From Dehalococcoidia bacterium UBA2160 (lineage in GTDB: Bacteria > Chloroflexota > Dehalococcoidia > Lucifugimonadales > UBA1123), in contig DCWO01000081.1 in assembly GCA_002328865.1 (NCBI GenBank), forward strand, positions 50,563 to 70,455: a stretch of DNA of 19,893 nucleotides. The letters are read 5' to 3'. The notes beneath the pieces were generated by a model that searched no databases, was not told where the DNA came from, and worked only from the letters and a program-made list of their open reading frames with translations. Below, one piece after another: positions 7,435-14,660 of this stretch (position 1 is its first letter; each line of letters starts with the position of its first letter). The translations under genes were made by a program, and so were the position numbers.

Positions 7435-7881
7435 TTGGACTCCCAGCGGGAACGATACTTTCCGAACCTGATTCGAGGTCAGTATCAGGACACCAGCTCG
7501 GAAGACCCCTTTTACAACTGCATCGCTTGGTCGGTCGGTGACGAATCGCGATGGTGGCAACCATCGGGCAGAGCGGAGCACTACTGGCCACCCGGATTTC
7601 CCATCGACGACTATTCCGTCAACACACTCGTGGCTGTTTTCCAGCAATTTGGATTCGAATTGTGCGAAACGGCCGATCTCGATCAAGGCTATGAGAAAAT
7701 AGCTGTCTACGCGTCTCCAGACAGAGACTACGCCCATACCGCGCGGCAACTGGTCGACGGACGATGGGCTAGCAAAATGGGAGAGTGGGAAGACATCGAA
7801 CACGACACGGTCGATGTCTTGGAAGGCCAGACGTACGGAACCGCGCAGACATTTCTTCATCGCCCGACCGATGGCGAGTAG
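7435..7881 (+). CDS. DUF7689-like protein, possible papain/NlpC-type hydrolase
   Basis: This 148-aa protein carries the conserved features I associate with DUF7689: YNCIAWSVGDESRWWQP (27-43), YWPPGFP (50-56), LVAVFQQFGFELC (65-77), YEKIAVYA (86-93), AHTARQLVDGRWASKMG (100-116) and EDIEH (119-123). The order Cys29, His101 and a later acidic residue fits a papain or NlpC/P60-like thiol hydrolase, but this reading is inference. There is no signal peptide. The only in-frame start after the upstream stop codon at 7375 is TTG at 7435, one base after the stop of the preceding gene and without a clear ribosome site of its own, so translation is probably coupled. It ends 17 bases before the convergent DUF885 gene. 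Confidence 0.82.
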   Translation: MDSQRERYFPNLIRGQYQDTSSEDPFYNCIAWSVGDESRWWQPSGRAEHYWPPGFPIDDYSVNTLVAVFQQFGFELCETADLDQGYEKIAVYASPDRDYAHTARQLVDGRWASKMGEWEDIEHDTVDVLEGQTYGTAQTFLHRPTDGE

Positions 7882-7898
7882 CCGACCACCGAATCGAC

Positions 7899-9578
7899 CT
7901 ACACCCGCGCCAGCTCTCGTTGCATCTGGGCCAAGCCCATGGGGCCGAGGTCCAGCGCTCGGGTGTGGAACTCTTTCAGATCGAACGCCGCGCCCTGGCG
8001 CTCCTTGGCTGCGGCTCTGGCGTCGAGCCAGGCCCGTTCACCGACCTTGTAGCTGATCGCCTGGCCGGGCAGTCCCAGGTATCGGCTGATCTCACTGGCC
8101 ACGAAGTCCGGAGGGAAGTGGCTCTTCAGGTTGATGAACTCCAGCCCGAGGTCCGGCGTCCAGGTCTCACCGGGATGGAAGCTCTGCCCGGTCGGGATCG
8201 CCAGCTCTAGGTGCATTCCGATGTCCAAGATGACCCGCACGCTCCTCAGCGCCTGCGCTCGCAGCATGCCGAGGTAGTAATCAGGGTTCTCCAGGTAGCC
8301 CAACTCGGCCATGAGGCGTTCCGCGTACAGCCCCCAACCCTCGACGTATCCGGAAGACCCGCCCATGAGCCGTTGAAACCGTGAGAGCTCCGTAGACAGG
8401 TGGTTCGTCGTCGCAAGCTGGAAGTGGTGGCCGGGCACACCCTCGTGGTAGGCAATCGAGACCTCTCCCCACAGCGGGAACCGCGTCTTGCCGCCGGTGG
8501 GATACCAGGTTCGCCCAGGACGGCTGAAATCTTCTGACGGCGGCGTGTAGTACATCGCCAGCGCCCCGCCGGGAGGAGCGATCAGCGCTTCGATTCGCTT
8601 TACCGGTTCAGCGATGTCGAAATGGACGCCGTTGAGTTCGGCGATGGTGTGGTCCTGGAGGTCTTGCATCCATTGCCTGAACTCGTTCTCGCCGTCGACG
8701 GCGCGAGCCGGGTCCGTTTCCAGCAGTTCCTTGGCGGCCGCGACTCCGCCTCCGGGCAGAATTCGCTCGGCGGTCGCGGCCATCTCCTCCTCGACCCACG
8801 CGAGCTGCTCCCAACCCCAGGCGTAGGTCTGACGGAGGTCCAGATCCACCCCGTTGTAGACGCGGGCCGACAGCGCATAGCGGTCCGCGCCCACGGCGTC
8901 GCGCTCCGCGGAACCGGGCACGTACGTCTCTCGGAGATAGCGAGCGGTCGCGGCCATCGCGTTGTTGGCCGATGCCATGCCGTTCGCCAATTCGCGGCGC
9001 AACGGCTCCGACGACACGTCGGATTGGTCGTATGCGTCAAGAAGTCCCTGGAAGAAGGAAGGTTGCCCCGCGATCTTTCCGCTCCAGACATCGCACTGAT
9101 CGGCCGTCTCCGATGCTTGCCGCCTGCTGGCGACCATGCCCTGCCGCAATCCTTCGCCCAGCGTCCGCTGGTAGCTCTCAAGTGTCGTCGGAACAAGCGC
9201 CATGCGGGCGGCGATGTTTCGCCAATGTTCCTCGGACTCCCGCGGCATGAAATCGAAGACCATCCGCGTCGAGTGGATCGGGCTGTGGAGGATGCTCAGA
9301 CCGCGCAGATGCTCACGTGCGTCGAACCTGTCCTGTTGGAGGCGAAGGCTTTCGATCATCATCTCGCACGCGACACGATCGCGCTCGTCCCCGACCGGCG
9401 CGGCGCCGAGCTCCGACAGCGTGGCTTTGTCGAGGTCGGCCTCCGCCTGCACGCCGTCGGGTGAATAGTCAGGCATCTCGTGATCGTGTCCCGGAACGCC
9501 GAACGCCGTGGCCGCGACCGGGTCCAGAGCGGCAACTTTATCGATGTACTGGTCCGCGATGTCAAATACTCTCGACAA
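7899..9578 (-). CDS. DUF885-family metallopeptidase
   Basis: This 559-aa protein has the hallmarks of DUF885, a family of probable zinc peptidases with a gluzincin-like site. AYHEGVPGHHFQL contains the zinc-ligand motif (His378, Glu379, and His384/His385), and the glutamate ligand is expected in YVEGWGLYAERL (Glu413 or Glu420). Other family features are LDPVAATAFGVPGHDHEMPD near the start and the C-terminal YLGLPGQAISYKVGER. The length fits the family. No signal peptide is present, so it should be cytoplasmic, unlike many secreted members. The start codon is TTG at 9578, supported by a strong GAGGAG ribosome site 6 bases upstream. It is a single-gene unit, convergent with the 7435 gene. The substrate is unknown. 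Confidence 0.93.
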   Translation of the reverse strand: MSRVFDIADQYIDKVAALDPVAATAFGVPGHDHEMPDYSPDGVQAEADLDKATLSELGAAPVGDERDRVACEMMIESLRLQQDRFDAREHLRGLSILHSPIHSTRMVFDFMPRESEEHWRNIAARMALVPTTLESYQRTLGEGLRQGMVASRRQASETADQCDVWSGKIAGQPSFFQGLLDAYDQSDVSSEPLRRELANGMASANNAMAATARYLRETYVPGSAERDAVGADRYALSARVYNGVDLDLRQTYAWGWEQLAWVEEEMAATAERILPGGGVAAAKELLETDPARAVDGENEFRQWMQDLQDHTIAELNGVHFDIAEPVKRIEALIAPPGGALAMYYTPPSEDFSRPGRTWYPTGGKTRFPLWGEVSIAYHEGVPGHHFQLATTNHLSTELSRFQRLMGGSSGYVEGWGLYAERLMAELGYLENPDYYLGMLRAQALRSVRVILDIGMHLELAIPTGQSFHPGETWTPDLGLEFINLKSHFPPDFVASEISRYLGLPGQAISYKVGERAWLDARAAAKERQGAAFDLKEFHTRALDLGPMGLAQMQRELARV

Positions 9579-9953
9579 ATGTGGCTCCTCGGAATGTGAT
9601 ATTACAGAATGCCTGTGGACGCATTATGCAAGTTTACCACGAACCGACCTCTCGATATGGCGGATGTGACGCACCGCTGGGAGGTCGGACGATTGGGGCG
9701 CCATCCGGTCGATTGCACACAATGCCAAAGCCTCGTTCGGCAGGTTCGCTGCGGAAATTCTATCGGTTCGGACAATCAAAGCGCAGCATTTCGATGCCCA
9801 GCAGGATGGTCGTCCTTGGCCGATTCAGATCGTCAGGAAGACTTCAGCGTGAGGGCTCGATGGGTGATAGTATGGCGACAGGCTCCGCATTGCATCCGCC
9901 AGGGACAATGTGCATCAACAGCATCGGACCATTCTGACCGGAGAGGCAACACT
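9579..9953. other. Intergenic region without a recognisable gene
   Basis: These 375 bases separate the divergent DUF885 and nitroreductase genes. Frames run through it from both sides, but their translations resemble no protein and are Arg/Ser-rich. Apart from the two ribosome sites at its ends (9585-9590 minus and 9940-9946 plus) I see no convincing promoter, hairpin or repeat. CATTCTGACCG at 9930-9940 resembles half of the palindromic repeat found at 11451 and 12591 but stops there. Confidence 0.45.
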
Positions 9954-10361
9954 TTGGCAGCGAATGATTTCAACAGTAGAGTGATGGCGGAGTTTCGGGA
10001 GAACGACGGCAAGGTTGGCGGAGGTTTCGAAGGCTCTCCGCTGCTCATATTGACGACCAAAGGGGCGAGGTCAGGCCAGACACGGGAGAATCCGCTGATG
10101 TACCTGCCCGACGGCGATCGCATGTTCGTCTTCGCTTCGAAGGCTGGCGGCCCGACGAGCCCAGACTGGTATCACAACCTGGTCGCAAATCCAGACGCAT
10201 CGGTGGAAGTCGGCGCGGAAACAGTGCAGGTCAAGGCTACGGTCCTCACGGCAGACGAGCGCGACTCGGTCTACGCCAAGCAAGCCGCCCTGTATCCCCA
10301 GTTCGCCGAATACCAGGCCAAGACGACGAGAACCATCCCGGTTGTGGCCCTGGATCGGTGA
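9954..10361 (+). CDS. Deazaflavin (F420)-dependent nitroreductase family protein
   Basis: This 135-aa single-domain protein of the split beta-barrel DDN/DUF385 family has the characteristic LLILTTKGARSGQTRENPLM (30-49), where the Lys/Arg and Ser-Gly form the F420 phosphate site, and PDWYHNLVANPDASVEVG (70-87). Family members use reduced coenzyme F420 to reduce quinones, nitro compounds or enones. The frame is open from 9609, but the upstream translation is nonsense. The best start is TTG at 9954, with GGAGAGG at 9940-9946 and a 7-base spacer, which gives the normal family length. An in-frame GTG at 9981 is an alternative. It implies that the organism makes or takes up F420; no F420 biosynthesis gene is in the window. 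Confidence 0.88.
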   Translation: MAANDFNSRVMAEFRENDGKVGGGFEGSPLLILTTKGARSGQTRENPLMYLPDGDRMFVFASKAGGPTSPDWYHNLVANPDASVEVGAETVQVKATVLTADERDSVYAKQAALYPQFAEYQAKTTRTIPVVALDR

Positions 10362-10505
10362 CTGCATCGCGCTGTTGCCGGCGTCGCTGCCAAGGGCGTG
10401 GCGCACGCACTCCGTGACCATCGTCGTTGCCGATCGACGAGGGTCCGATTCCACGTGCGGTACAATCGTCGTTACGGATTCCATTCACGACACCAGGAGA
10501 ACCCC

Positions 10506-11381
10506 ATGGAAAAGCGGATACTCGGACGCACCGGACACGACAGCACCGTCGTCACATTCGGCACAGCCAGCCTCGGACGTGTCACGCAAGAGGCTGCCGA
10601 CAAGGCCACCCGGACGATGCTTGACCATGGCGTCAACCACGTCGACATCGCTCCGAGCTACGGCCAGGCGATGGAGCGACTGGCATCCTGGATGCCTGAC
10701 ATCCGAGATCAGGTATTCCTGGGCTCTAAAACCAACAAGCGAACGAAGTCCGAAGCCTGGGACGATGTGAAGAGCATCCTCCGGCGTCTGAACGCGGAGT
10801 CTTTCGACCTCTTCCAGCTACACGGCGTCAACACGATGGAGCTTCTCGACCAGGTTACCGCGCCGGGCGGAGCGCTCGAGACGCTCGTCGAGATGCGCGA
10901 CCAGGGGCTCACCAAGTGGCTTGGCATCACCGGTCATGGTCCGCATGCTCCGAGCGTGCAACTCGAGGCGCTGCGTCGGTTCGACTTCGACACGGTCATG
11001 TTTCCGCTGAACGCCGCCATGCACCGCGATCCCAGCTACCGCCGCGACGCCGAGGCGCTGCTGGAGCAGGCTAACGCGAAGAACCTGGGAATACAGACCA
11101 TCAAGATGATCGCACGGGGCGGGTGGGGCGACAACAAGCGCGACACATCGACGTGGTACGATCCCCACCGCGACCAGAGTGAGATCGACCGCGCCCTGTG
11201 GTGGGTGCTCTCACAGCCGATGCACACAGCTCCCAGCGTCGGCGATGTGACGTTGATGCCCAAGGCGTTGGACGCCGCCGAGCGGTTCAGCCGCTTGAGC
11301 GCCGATGAGCAGGAAGACGTGATCCGTTCTCAAAGTCCGCCGCTGCCACACCCGGAACTCGCGATCCTGCCGGCTGACTGA
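10506..11381 (+). CDS. Aldo/keto reductase
   Basis: This 291-aa NAD(P)H-dependent oxidoreductase has a TIM barrel of the aldo/keto reductase superfamily. It begins MEKRILGRTGHDSTVVTFG, typical of bacterial members, and shows the full catalytic tetrad: Asp47 in VDIAPSYG, Tyr52, Lys75 in FLGSKT and His106 in FDLFQLHG. Later features include LGITGHG, VMFPLNAA and the late barrel segment IQTIKMIARGGWG. The frame is open upstream to 10398, but AGGAG at 10495-10499 lies 6 bases before the ATG at 10506 and the family starts here. It follows the nitroreductase by 144 bases, which leaves room for its own promoter (a TACAAT lies at 10461-10466 without a good -35). The substrate cannot be told. Confidence 0.94.
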   Translation: MEKRILGRTGHDSTVVTFGTASLGRVTQEAADKATRTMLDHGVNHVDIAPSYGQAMERLASWMPDIRDQVFLGSKTNKRTKSEAWDDVKSILRRLNAESFDLFQLHGVNTMELLDQVTAPGGALETLVEMRDQGLTKWLGITGHGPHAPSVQLEALRRFDFDTVMFPLNAAMHRDPSYRRDAEALLEQANAKNLGIQTIKMIARGGWGDNKRDTSTWYDPHRDQSEIDRALWWVLSQPMHTAPSVGDVTLMPKALDAAERFSRLSADEQEDVIRSQSPPLPHPELAILPAD

Positions 11382-11450
11382 CAAGGGGCGGGTTGGCTGA
11401 CCACAATGCCATGAAAGAGCCGACCCTGGAAGGTTGAGCCGGCCCACGTT

Positions 11451-11480
11451 GTCATTCTGAACCCGCAGGTGAAGAATCTG
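11451..11480 (+). repeat. Dispersed palindromic repeat, copy 1
   Basis: The core CATTCTGA...GAAGAATCT at 11453-11479 matches the element at 12595-12622 at 24 of 28 positions. ATTCT and AGAAT near its ends can pair, so each copy is itself a small hairpin. It lies upstream of the luciferase-like gene, and copies 2 and 3 lie downstream of it. Confidence 0.6.
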
Positions 11481-11580
11481 GCTCAGCGCGATTCATTGCC
11501 ACTCGCTGGGCTTATTCGATAACACCGCCCCAAACTACTTGGCTCGAGTCGCGTGCTCGTGACACATGAGAGGTTCTGAC

Positions 11581-12507
11581 ATGGAATATGGAGTCCATCT
11601 GCCCCTGATCGGCTTCGACGACACACCCGTGACGTTGCAGCGCTTGCAGTCGTTCACCGAAACCGTTGAACGGCTTGGCTTCCGGACGCTTTGCGCTAAC
11701 GACCACCTCGTGTTCGCGAAACCGTGGTTCGACGGGCCGACGGCGCTGGCTTCGGTGCTCGACAGATCGGGCGACATGACGTTGGCCACCACCGTATCGA
11801 TACCTGTCGTTCGCGGCCCGGCGGCGATGGCTAAAACCCTGGCGGCGATCGACATACTTTCGGGCGGGCGGTTGATCGCGGGGATCGGCCCGGGCTCGTC
11901 CGCGTTGGACTACGAGATAGTCGGAGTTCCGTTCGAGGAGCGTTGGAAACGAGTGGACGAGTCGGTGCTGGCTATGCGGGCCTACTGGCGCCAGGGCAGC
12001 CCGCCTTTCGAAGGCGATTTCTATTCGACGAATGAGGTCGATCTGGCGCCCCATCCGCATGGAGACTCCGGCATTCCGATGTGGATCGGGAGTTGGGGGT
12101 CGGCGGTGGGACTCCGGCGGGCCGCTCGACTGGGCGACGGTTGGCTGGCGTCCGGATACAACACAACCCCGACCGTCTTCGGCGAAGCCTGGGTTCGGCT
12201 CGGCCAGATCCTCGAAGACTCAGGAAAAGATCCCAGCGCGTTCCCCAACGCAATCGCCTCGATGTTCTACTACGTCACCGAAGACCGGGACGAGGCGCGT
12301 CGGACACTGACCGAGGTGGTCGGGACCGCGATCAACCGGCCGATCGAAGAACTGGCGGAGCGCCTTCCCATCGGACCGGCACAGGAGTGCGCCGAGAAAC
12401 TCGCCGCCTACGAAGCCGCAGGGGCGCAACGCATATACATGTGGCCCGTGGCCGACGAGTTGAATCAGCTCGAGACGTTCTGGGACAGGGTTGTACCGTT
12501 GGTGTGA
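11581..12507 (+). CDS. LLM-class flavin-dependent oxidoreductase (luciferase-like)
   Basis: This 308-aa protein is a bacterial-luciferase-like TIM-barrel enzyme that uses FMN or F420. It shows the family order: an N-terminal strand with GVHLP, ANDHLVF (the conserved His region), LATTVSIPVVRGPAAMAKTLA, the loop LSGGRLIAGIGPGS, IPMWIGSW, AARLGDGWLAS and a C-terminal GPAQECAEKLAAYEAAG typical of the F420-leaning subgroup. An ATG at 11566 is in frame, but AGAGG lies 7 bases before the ATG at 11581, where the family begins. It may act as a monooxygenase on organic substrates or as an F420-dependent reductase; the F420-type nitroreductase nearby makes F420 plausible but does not prove it. It is flanked on both sides by palindromic repeats. 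Confidence 0.92.
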   Translation: MEYGVHLPLIGFDDTPVTLQRLQSFTETVERLGFRTLCANDHLVFAKPWFDGPTALASVLDRSGDMTLATTVSIPVVRGPAAMAKTLAAIDILSGGRLIAGIGPGSSALDYEIVGVPFEERWKRVDESVLAMRAYWRQGSPPFEGDFYSTNEVDLAPHPHGDSGIPMWIGSWGSAVGLRRAARLGDGWLASGYNTTPTVFGEAWVRLGQILEDSGKDPSAFPNAIASMFYYVTEDRDEARRTLTEVVGTAINRPIEELAERLPIGPAQECAEKLAAYEAAGAQRIYMWPVADELNQLETFWDRVVPLV

Positions 12508-12590
12508 ACGCCGTCGCGAAAAGCGTGGCGCTTGGAAACGTGACCGTCTCCCACTTTGTGGTAAACAGTTTACGTGGACGCGACTGTGTC

Positions 12591-12684
12591 TCGCCATTCT
12601 GAGCCAGCAGGCGAAGAATCTCGCCGATTGACACACGCGGTCGCTCCCCCGGCACCAGATGCTTCGCTTCGGTCAGCATGGCGA
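12591..12684. repeat. Inverted pair of palindromic repeats (copies 2 and 3)
   Basis: The left arm (12591-12621) and the right arm (12657-12684) are imperfect reverse complements. They share TCGCCAT, CTGA, GCGAAG and ATCT blocks, separated by 35 bases, so the 94-base unit can fold into one long hairpin. Each arm also folds on itself: ATTCT with AGAAT on the left, ATGCT with AGCAT on the right. It lies between the convergent luciferase-like and GNAT genes, the usual place for REP/BIME-like elements, and could serve as a transcript end. Confidence 0.6.
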
Positions 12685-12750
12685 TTGCCAACGAACAAAG
12701 TATTCACTTGATGACCATCTGGGAGTCGCGGCGGATCGAACGACGGCGTC

Positions 12751-13347
12751 TCAGCCGTCTCCGGTACACCGCCTCATGATTAGGCGACGGTCGGATACGC
12801 GAGCGGCCTCGGTGTACCCCGCGCGACCGAACGCGTTGGTGAATCCCATGAACGCCTCGGTGCCCCCCGGACGTCGCGTTTTCGTGGACTCATACGGATA
12901 GCCTTCGACGATATCGGAGCCGTTCTCGGCAGCGAATTCGAACGCGGCTTCCAGCAACGACGCCGTCAGTCCTTGGCCTCGATATGGTCGCGCTATGAAC
13001 ATGCAGACAACCGACCAAACCGGCTTGTCGTCGACGCGCTTCAGCGTGGTTGACCGCTCCAGGGCGCCGAAATCTTCTCTTGGCCCGACCGAACACCACG
13101 CGGCGGGCTCGCCGTCGACGTAAGCCAGCAAACCCGGCACGGCCCCTGAGTCGATCAGCGCTTTGAGCGCCTGCTTGTTGCCCGCGCCTTTGTTCGGGGA
13201 TTGGCGGGCGAACTCGGCCCGCGTGACCCTCCACCACATGCACCAGCAGCCGCTGAACGCGCCGCTAGCGCCGAACAAGCTTTCGAGGTCCGCCCACCGG
13301 TCCGGAGTGAGAGGGAGGACATCGAGGCGTGCCTGCGTCTCCGTCAT
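12751..13347 (-). CDS. GNAT-family N-acetyltransferase
   Basis: The 198-aa product is a GCN5-related N-acetyltransferase that uses acetyl-CoA. It belongs to the group with an N-terminal SGCWCMWWR motif (32-40). The acetyl-CoA-binding motif A is VVCMFIARPYRGQGLTASLL (113-132), with the pyrophosphate loop RPYRGQG, and a C-terminal GFTNAFGRAGYTEAAR (168-183) is also typical. The minus-strand frame is open much further upstream (to 14127), but that part overlaps the CoA-transferase and reads as Arg-rich nonsense. The ATG at 13347 has GGAGG 6 bases upstream and overlaps the TGA of the CoA-transferase in an ATGA, which shows translational coupling. Its acceptor substrate is unknown. Confidence 0.93.
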   Translation of the reverse strand: MTETQARLDVLPLTPDRWADLESLFGASGAFSGCWCMWWRVTRAEFARQSPNKGAGNKQALKALIDSGAVPGLLAYVDGEPAAWCSVGPREDFGALERSTTLKRVDDKPVWSVVCMFIARPYRGQGLTASLLEAAFEFAAENGSDIVEGYPYESTKTRRPGGTEAFMGFTNAFGRAGYTEAARVSDRRLIMRRCTGDG

Positions 13348-14537
13348 ATGACCCCTCCGGACTTCAGCGCCGCGATCTCGGCGGAGCCCATATCGAGCAG
13401 CGATGACAGGACGTCTTCCGAGTGTTCGCCGAGGAGTGGGGGCGGCTTGATTTCGAGCTCGTTGGATTCGATCTTGATCGGGCAACCGATGATCTTGTAG
13501 TCGCCACGAGCCGGATCGTGCATGTCGATGATCATCTCGCGGGCTTTCAGGTGCTCGTCGCCGAACACTTCGAGCGTGTCCTGGACTGCGCCGACGGGGA
13601 TGCCGAGCTTCGCCAGAATGTCCATGATCTCGTGCTTGGTTTTCGTCATGGTCCAGGACGTGACGATCTCTTCGACCTCGACCGCGTTTTCGATCCGTGT
13701 CTCGTTTGTGGCAAAACGCTCGTCGCCAACGAGTTCGGCGCGACCCGCCAGCGCCAAAACGCTGTCCCAGCCGTCGCCGGCCAACACGAGCGCCACGTAG
13801 TCGTTTGGACCGCCTGGAGCGCACGGGTACACGAACGGCGGTCCGCCCCACACACGGTTGCCCACTCGTGGCACAGGCTCGTGGGTATTGAGCGTGTCGA
13901 TCATTCGGATTCGCATCAGATTGACGATGGCGTCTTGCATGGATATCTCGACGCGTTGGGCCTCGCCGGTGTTGTCTCGCTGGCGCAGCGCCGCCAGCAT
14001 TCCGATGGCGGCGTGGAGCCCCGAGCCGGAGTCGCCCACGCCAGGCGCGACGAACTGCGGTGAGCCGCCCGCCTCGCCGTTGGCGCTCATCGCGCCGCCC
14101 ATTGCCTGGGCGATGTGCTCGAAGCACTTGATCGACGCGTTGGGGCCGTACGTGCCGTATCCCTTGATGGTGCAGTAGACGATCTTCGGGTTGGCCTCGC
14201 GCAAGACGTCGTACCCCAGGCCGAACCGCTCCATCTGGCCGGGGCCGTAGTTCTCGACAACGACGTCGGACAGCGCGACGAGCTTGATCAGCGCTTCACG
14301 TCCCGCGTCGGCGCGCAGATCCAGGCAGATGCTGCGCTTGTTGGCGTTGAACACGATGAAGTAGAAACTGTCGACGTCGGGGTCGACGGCTCGTTCCGTG
14401 CGTGTCCGGTCGCCGACGCCCGGCTGCTCCACTTTGATCACGTCCGCGCCCATCCACGCCAGAAGCTGAGTGCATGACGGCCCGGCCTGCACCTGGGTTA
14501 GGTCAAGGATTCTCACACCGTCCAGTGGGCTGCTCAT
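13344..14537 (-). CDS. CaiB/BaiF CoA-transferase, formyl-CoA:oxalate-transferase-like
   Basis: This 397-aa family III CoA-transferase aligns from the first residues with formyl-CoA:oxalate CoA-transferase (Frc): PLDGVRILDLTQVQAGPSCTQ near the start, FNANKRSICLDL (63-74), VVVENYGPG and, at the end, PLLGEHSEDVL. The catalytic Asp falls at residue 169 in GVGDSGSG, the same number as in Oxalobacter Frc as I remember it, and Gln17 and Tyr59 are also kept. Trp48 is Glu, Tyr139 is Phe, and the Gly-rich GGGGQ loop of true Frc is not seen, so oxalate may not be the substrate. I chose the ATG at 14537, with AAGGAG 7 bases upstream, over 14588. No oxalyl-CoA decarboxylase is in the window. Its stop overlaps the GNAT start. 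Confidence 0.92.
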   Translation of the reverse strand: MSSPLDGVRILDLTQVQAGPSCTQLLAWMGADVIKVEQPGVGDRTRTERAVDPDVDSFYFIVFNANKRSICLDLRADAGREALIKLVALSDVVVENYGPGQMERFGLGYDVLREANPKIVYCTIKGYGTYGPNASIKCFEHIAQAMGGAMSANGEAGGSPQFVAPGVGDSGSGLHAAIGMLAALRQRDNTGEAQRVEISMQDAIVNLMRIRMIDTLNTHEPVPRVGNRVWGGPPFVYPCAPGGPNDYVALVLAGDGWDSVLALAGRAELVGDERFATNETRIENAVEVEEIVTSWTMTKTKHEIMDILAKLGIPVGAVQDTLEVFGDEHLKAREMIIDMHDPARGDYKIIGCPIKIESNELEIKPPPLLGEHSEDVLSSLLDMGSAEIAALKSGGVI

Positions 14538-14580
14538 GCATCGACTCCTTATTCGTGTGCCAGATGCTCCGAGCACCGGC

Positions 14581-14623
14581 AAATGCAAAGGGCACGCGGG
14601 CGATCTGTTAGCGCGCGTGCCCT
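14581..14623 (-). terminator. Intrinsic terminator between PLP-enzyme and CoA-transferase genes
   Basis: AGGGCACGCG (14589-14598) and CGCGTGCCCT (14614-14623) form a perfect 10-pair stem with a 15-base loop. Read on the minus strand it is followed by TTTGCATTT. It lies 38 bases after the stop of the SelA-like gene, which suggests that transcription mostly ends there and that the CoA-transferase is separately or only partly co-transcribed. Confidence 0.6.
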
Positions 14624-14660
14624 CTGTGATGTTGCTTGCGCAGATTCTCGAGGCGGCCGC

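Noticed and set aside
9930..9946. Possible fourth copy of the palindromic repeat (CATTCTGACCG...)
   Set aside because: Only the first half matches; the GAAGAATCT half is absent and the bases are better explained as the ribosome site of the TTG start at 9954.
12561..12573. Palindrome GTAAACAGTTTAC
   Set aside because: It resembles a repressor operator half-site pair, but it lies downstream of both convergent neighbours with no promoter, so a regulatory role cannot be supported.
13348..14127. Upstream extension of the GNAT frame to 458 codons
   Set aside because: It overlaps the CoA-transferase in another frame and is Arg-rich; the ATG at 13347 has a strong ribosome site and fits the family start.
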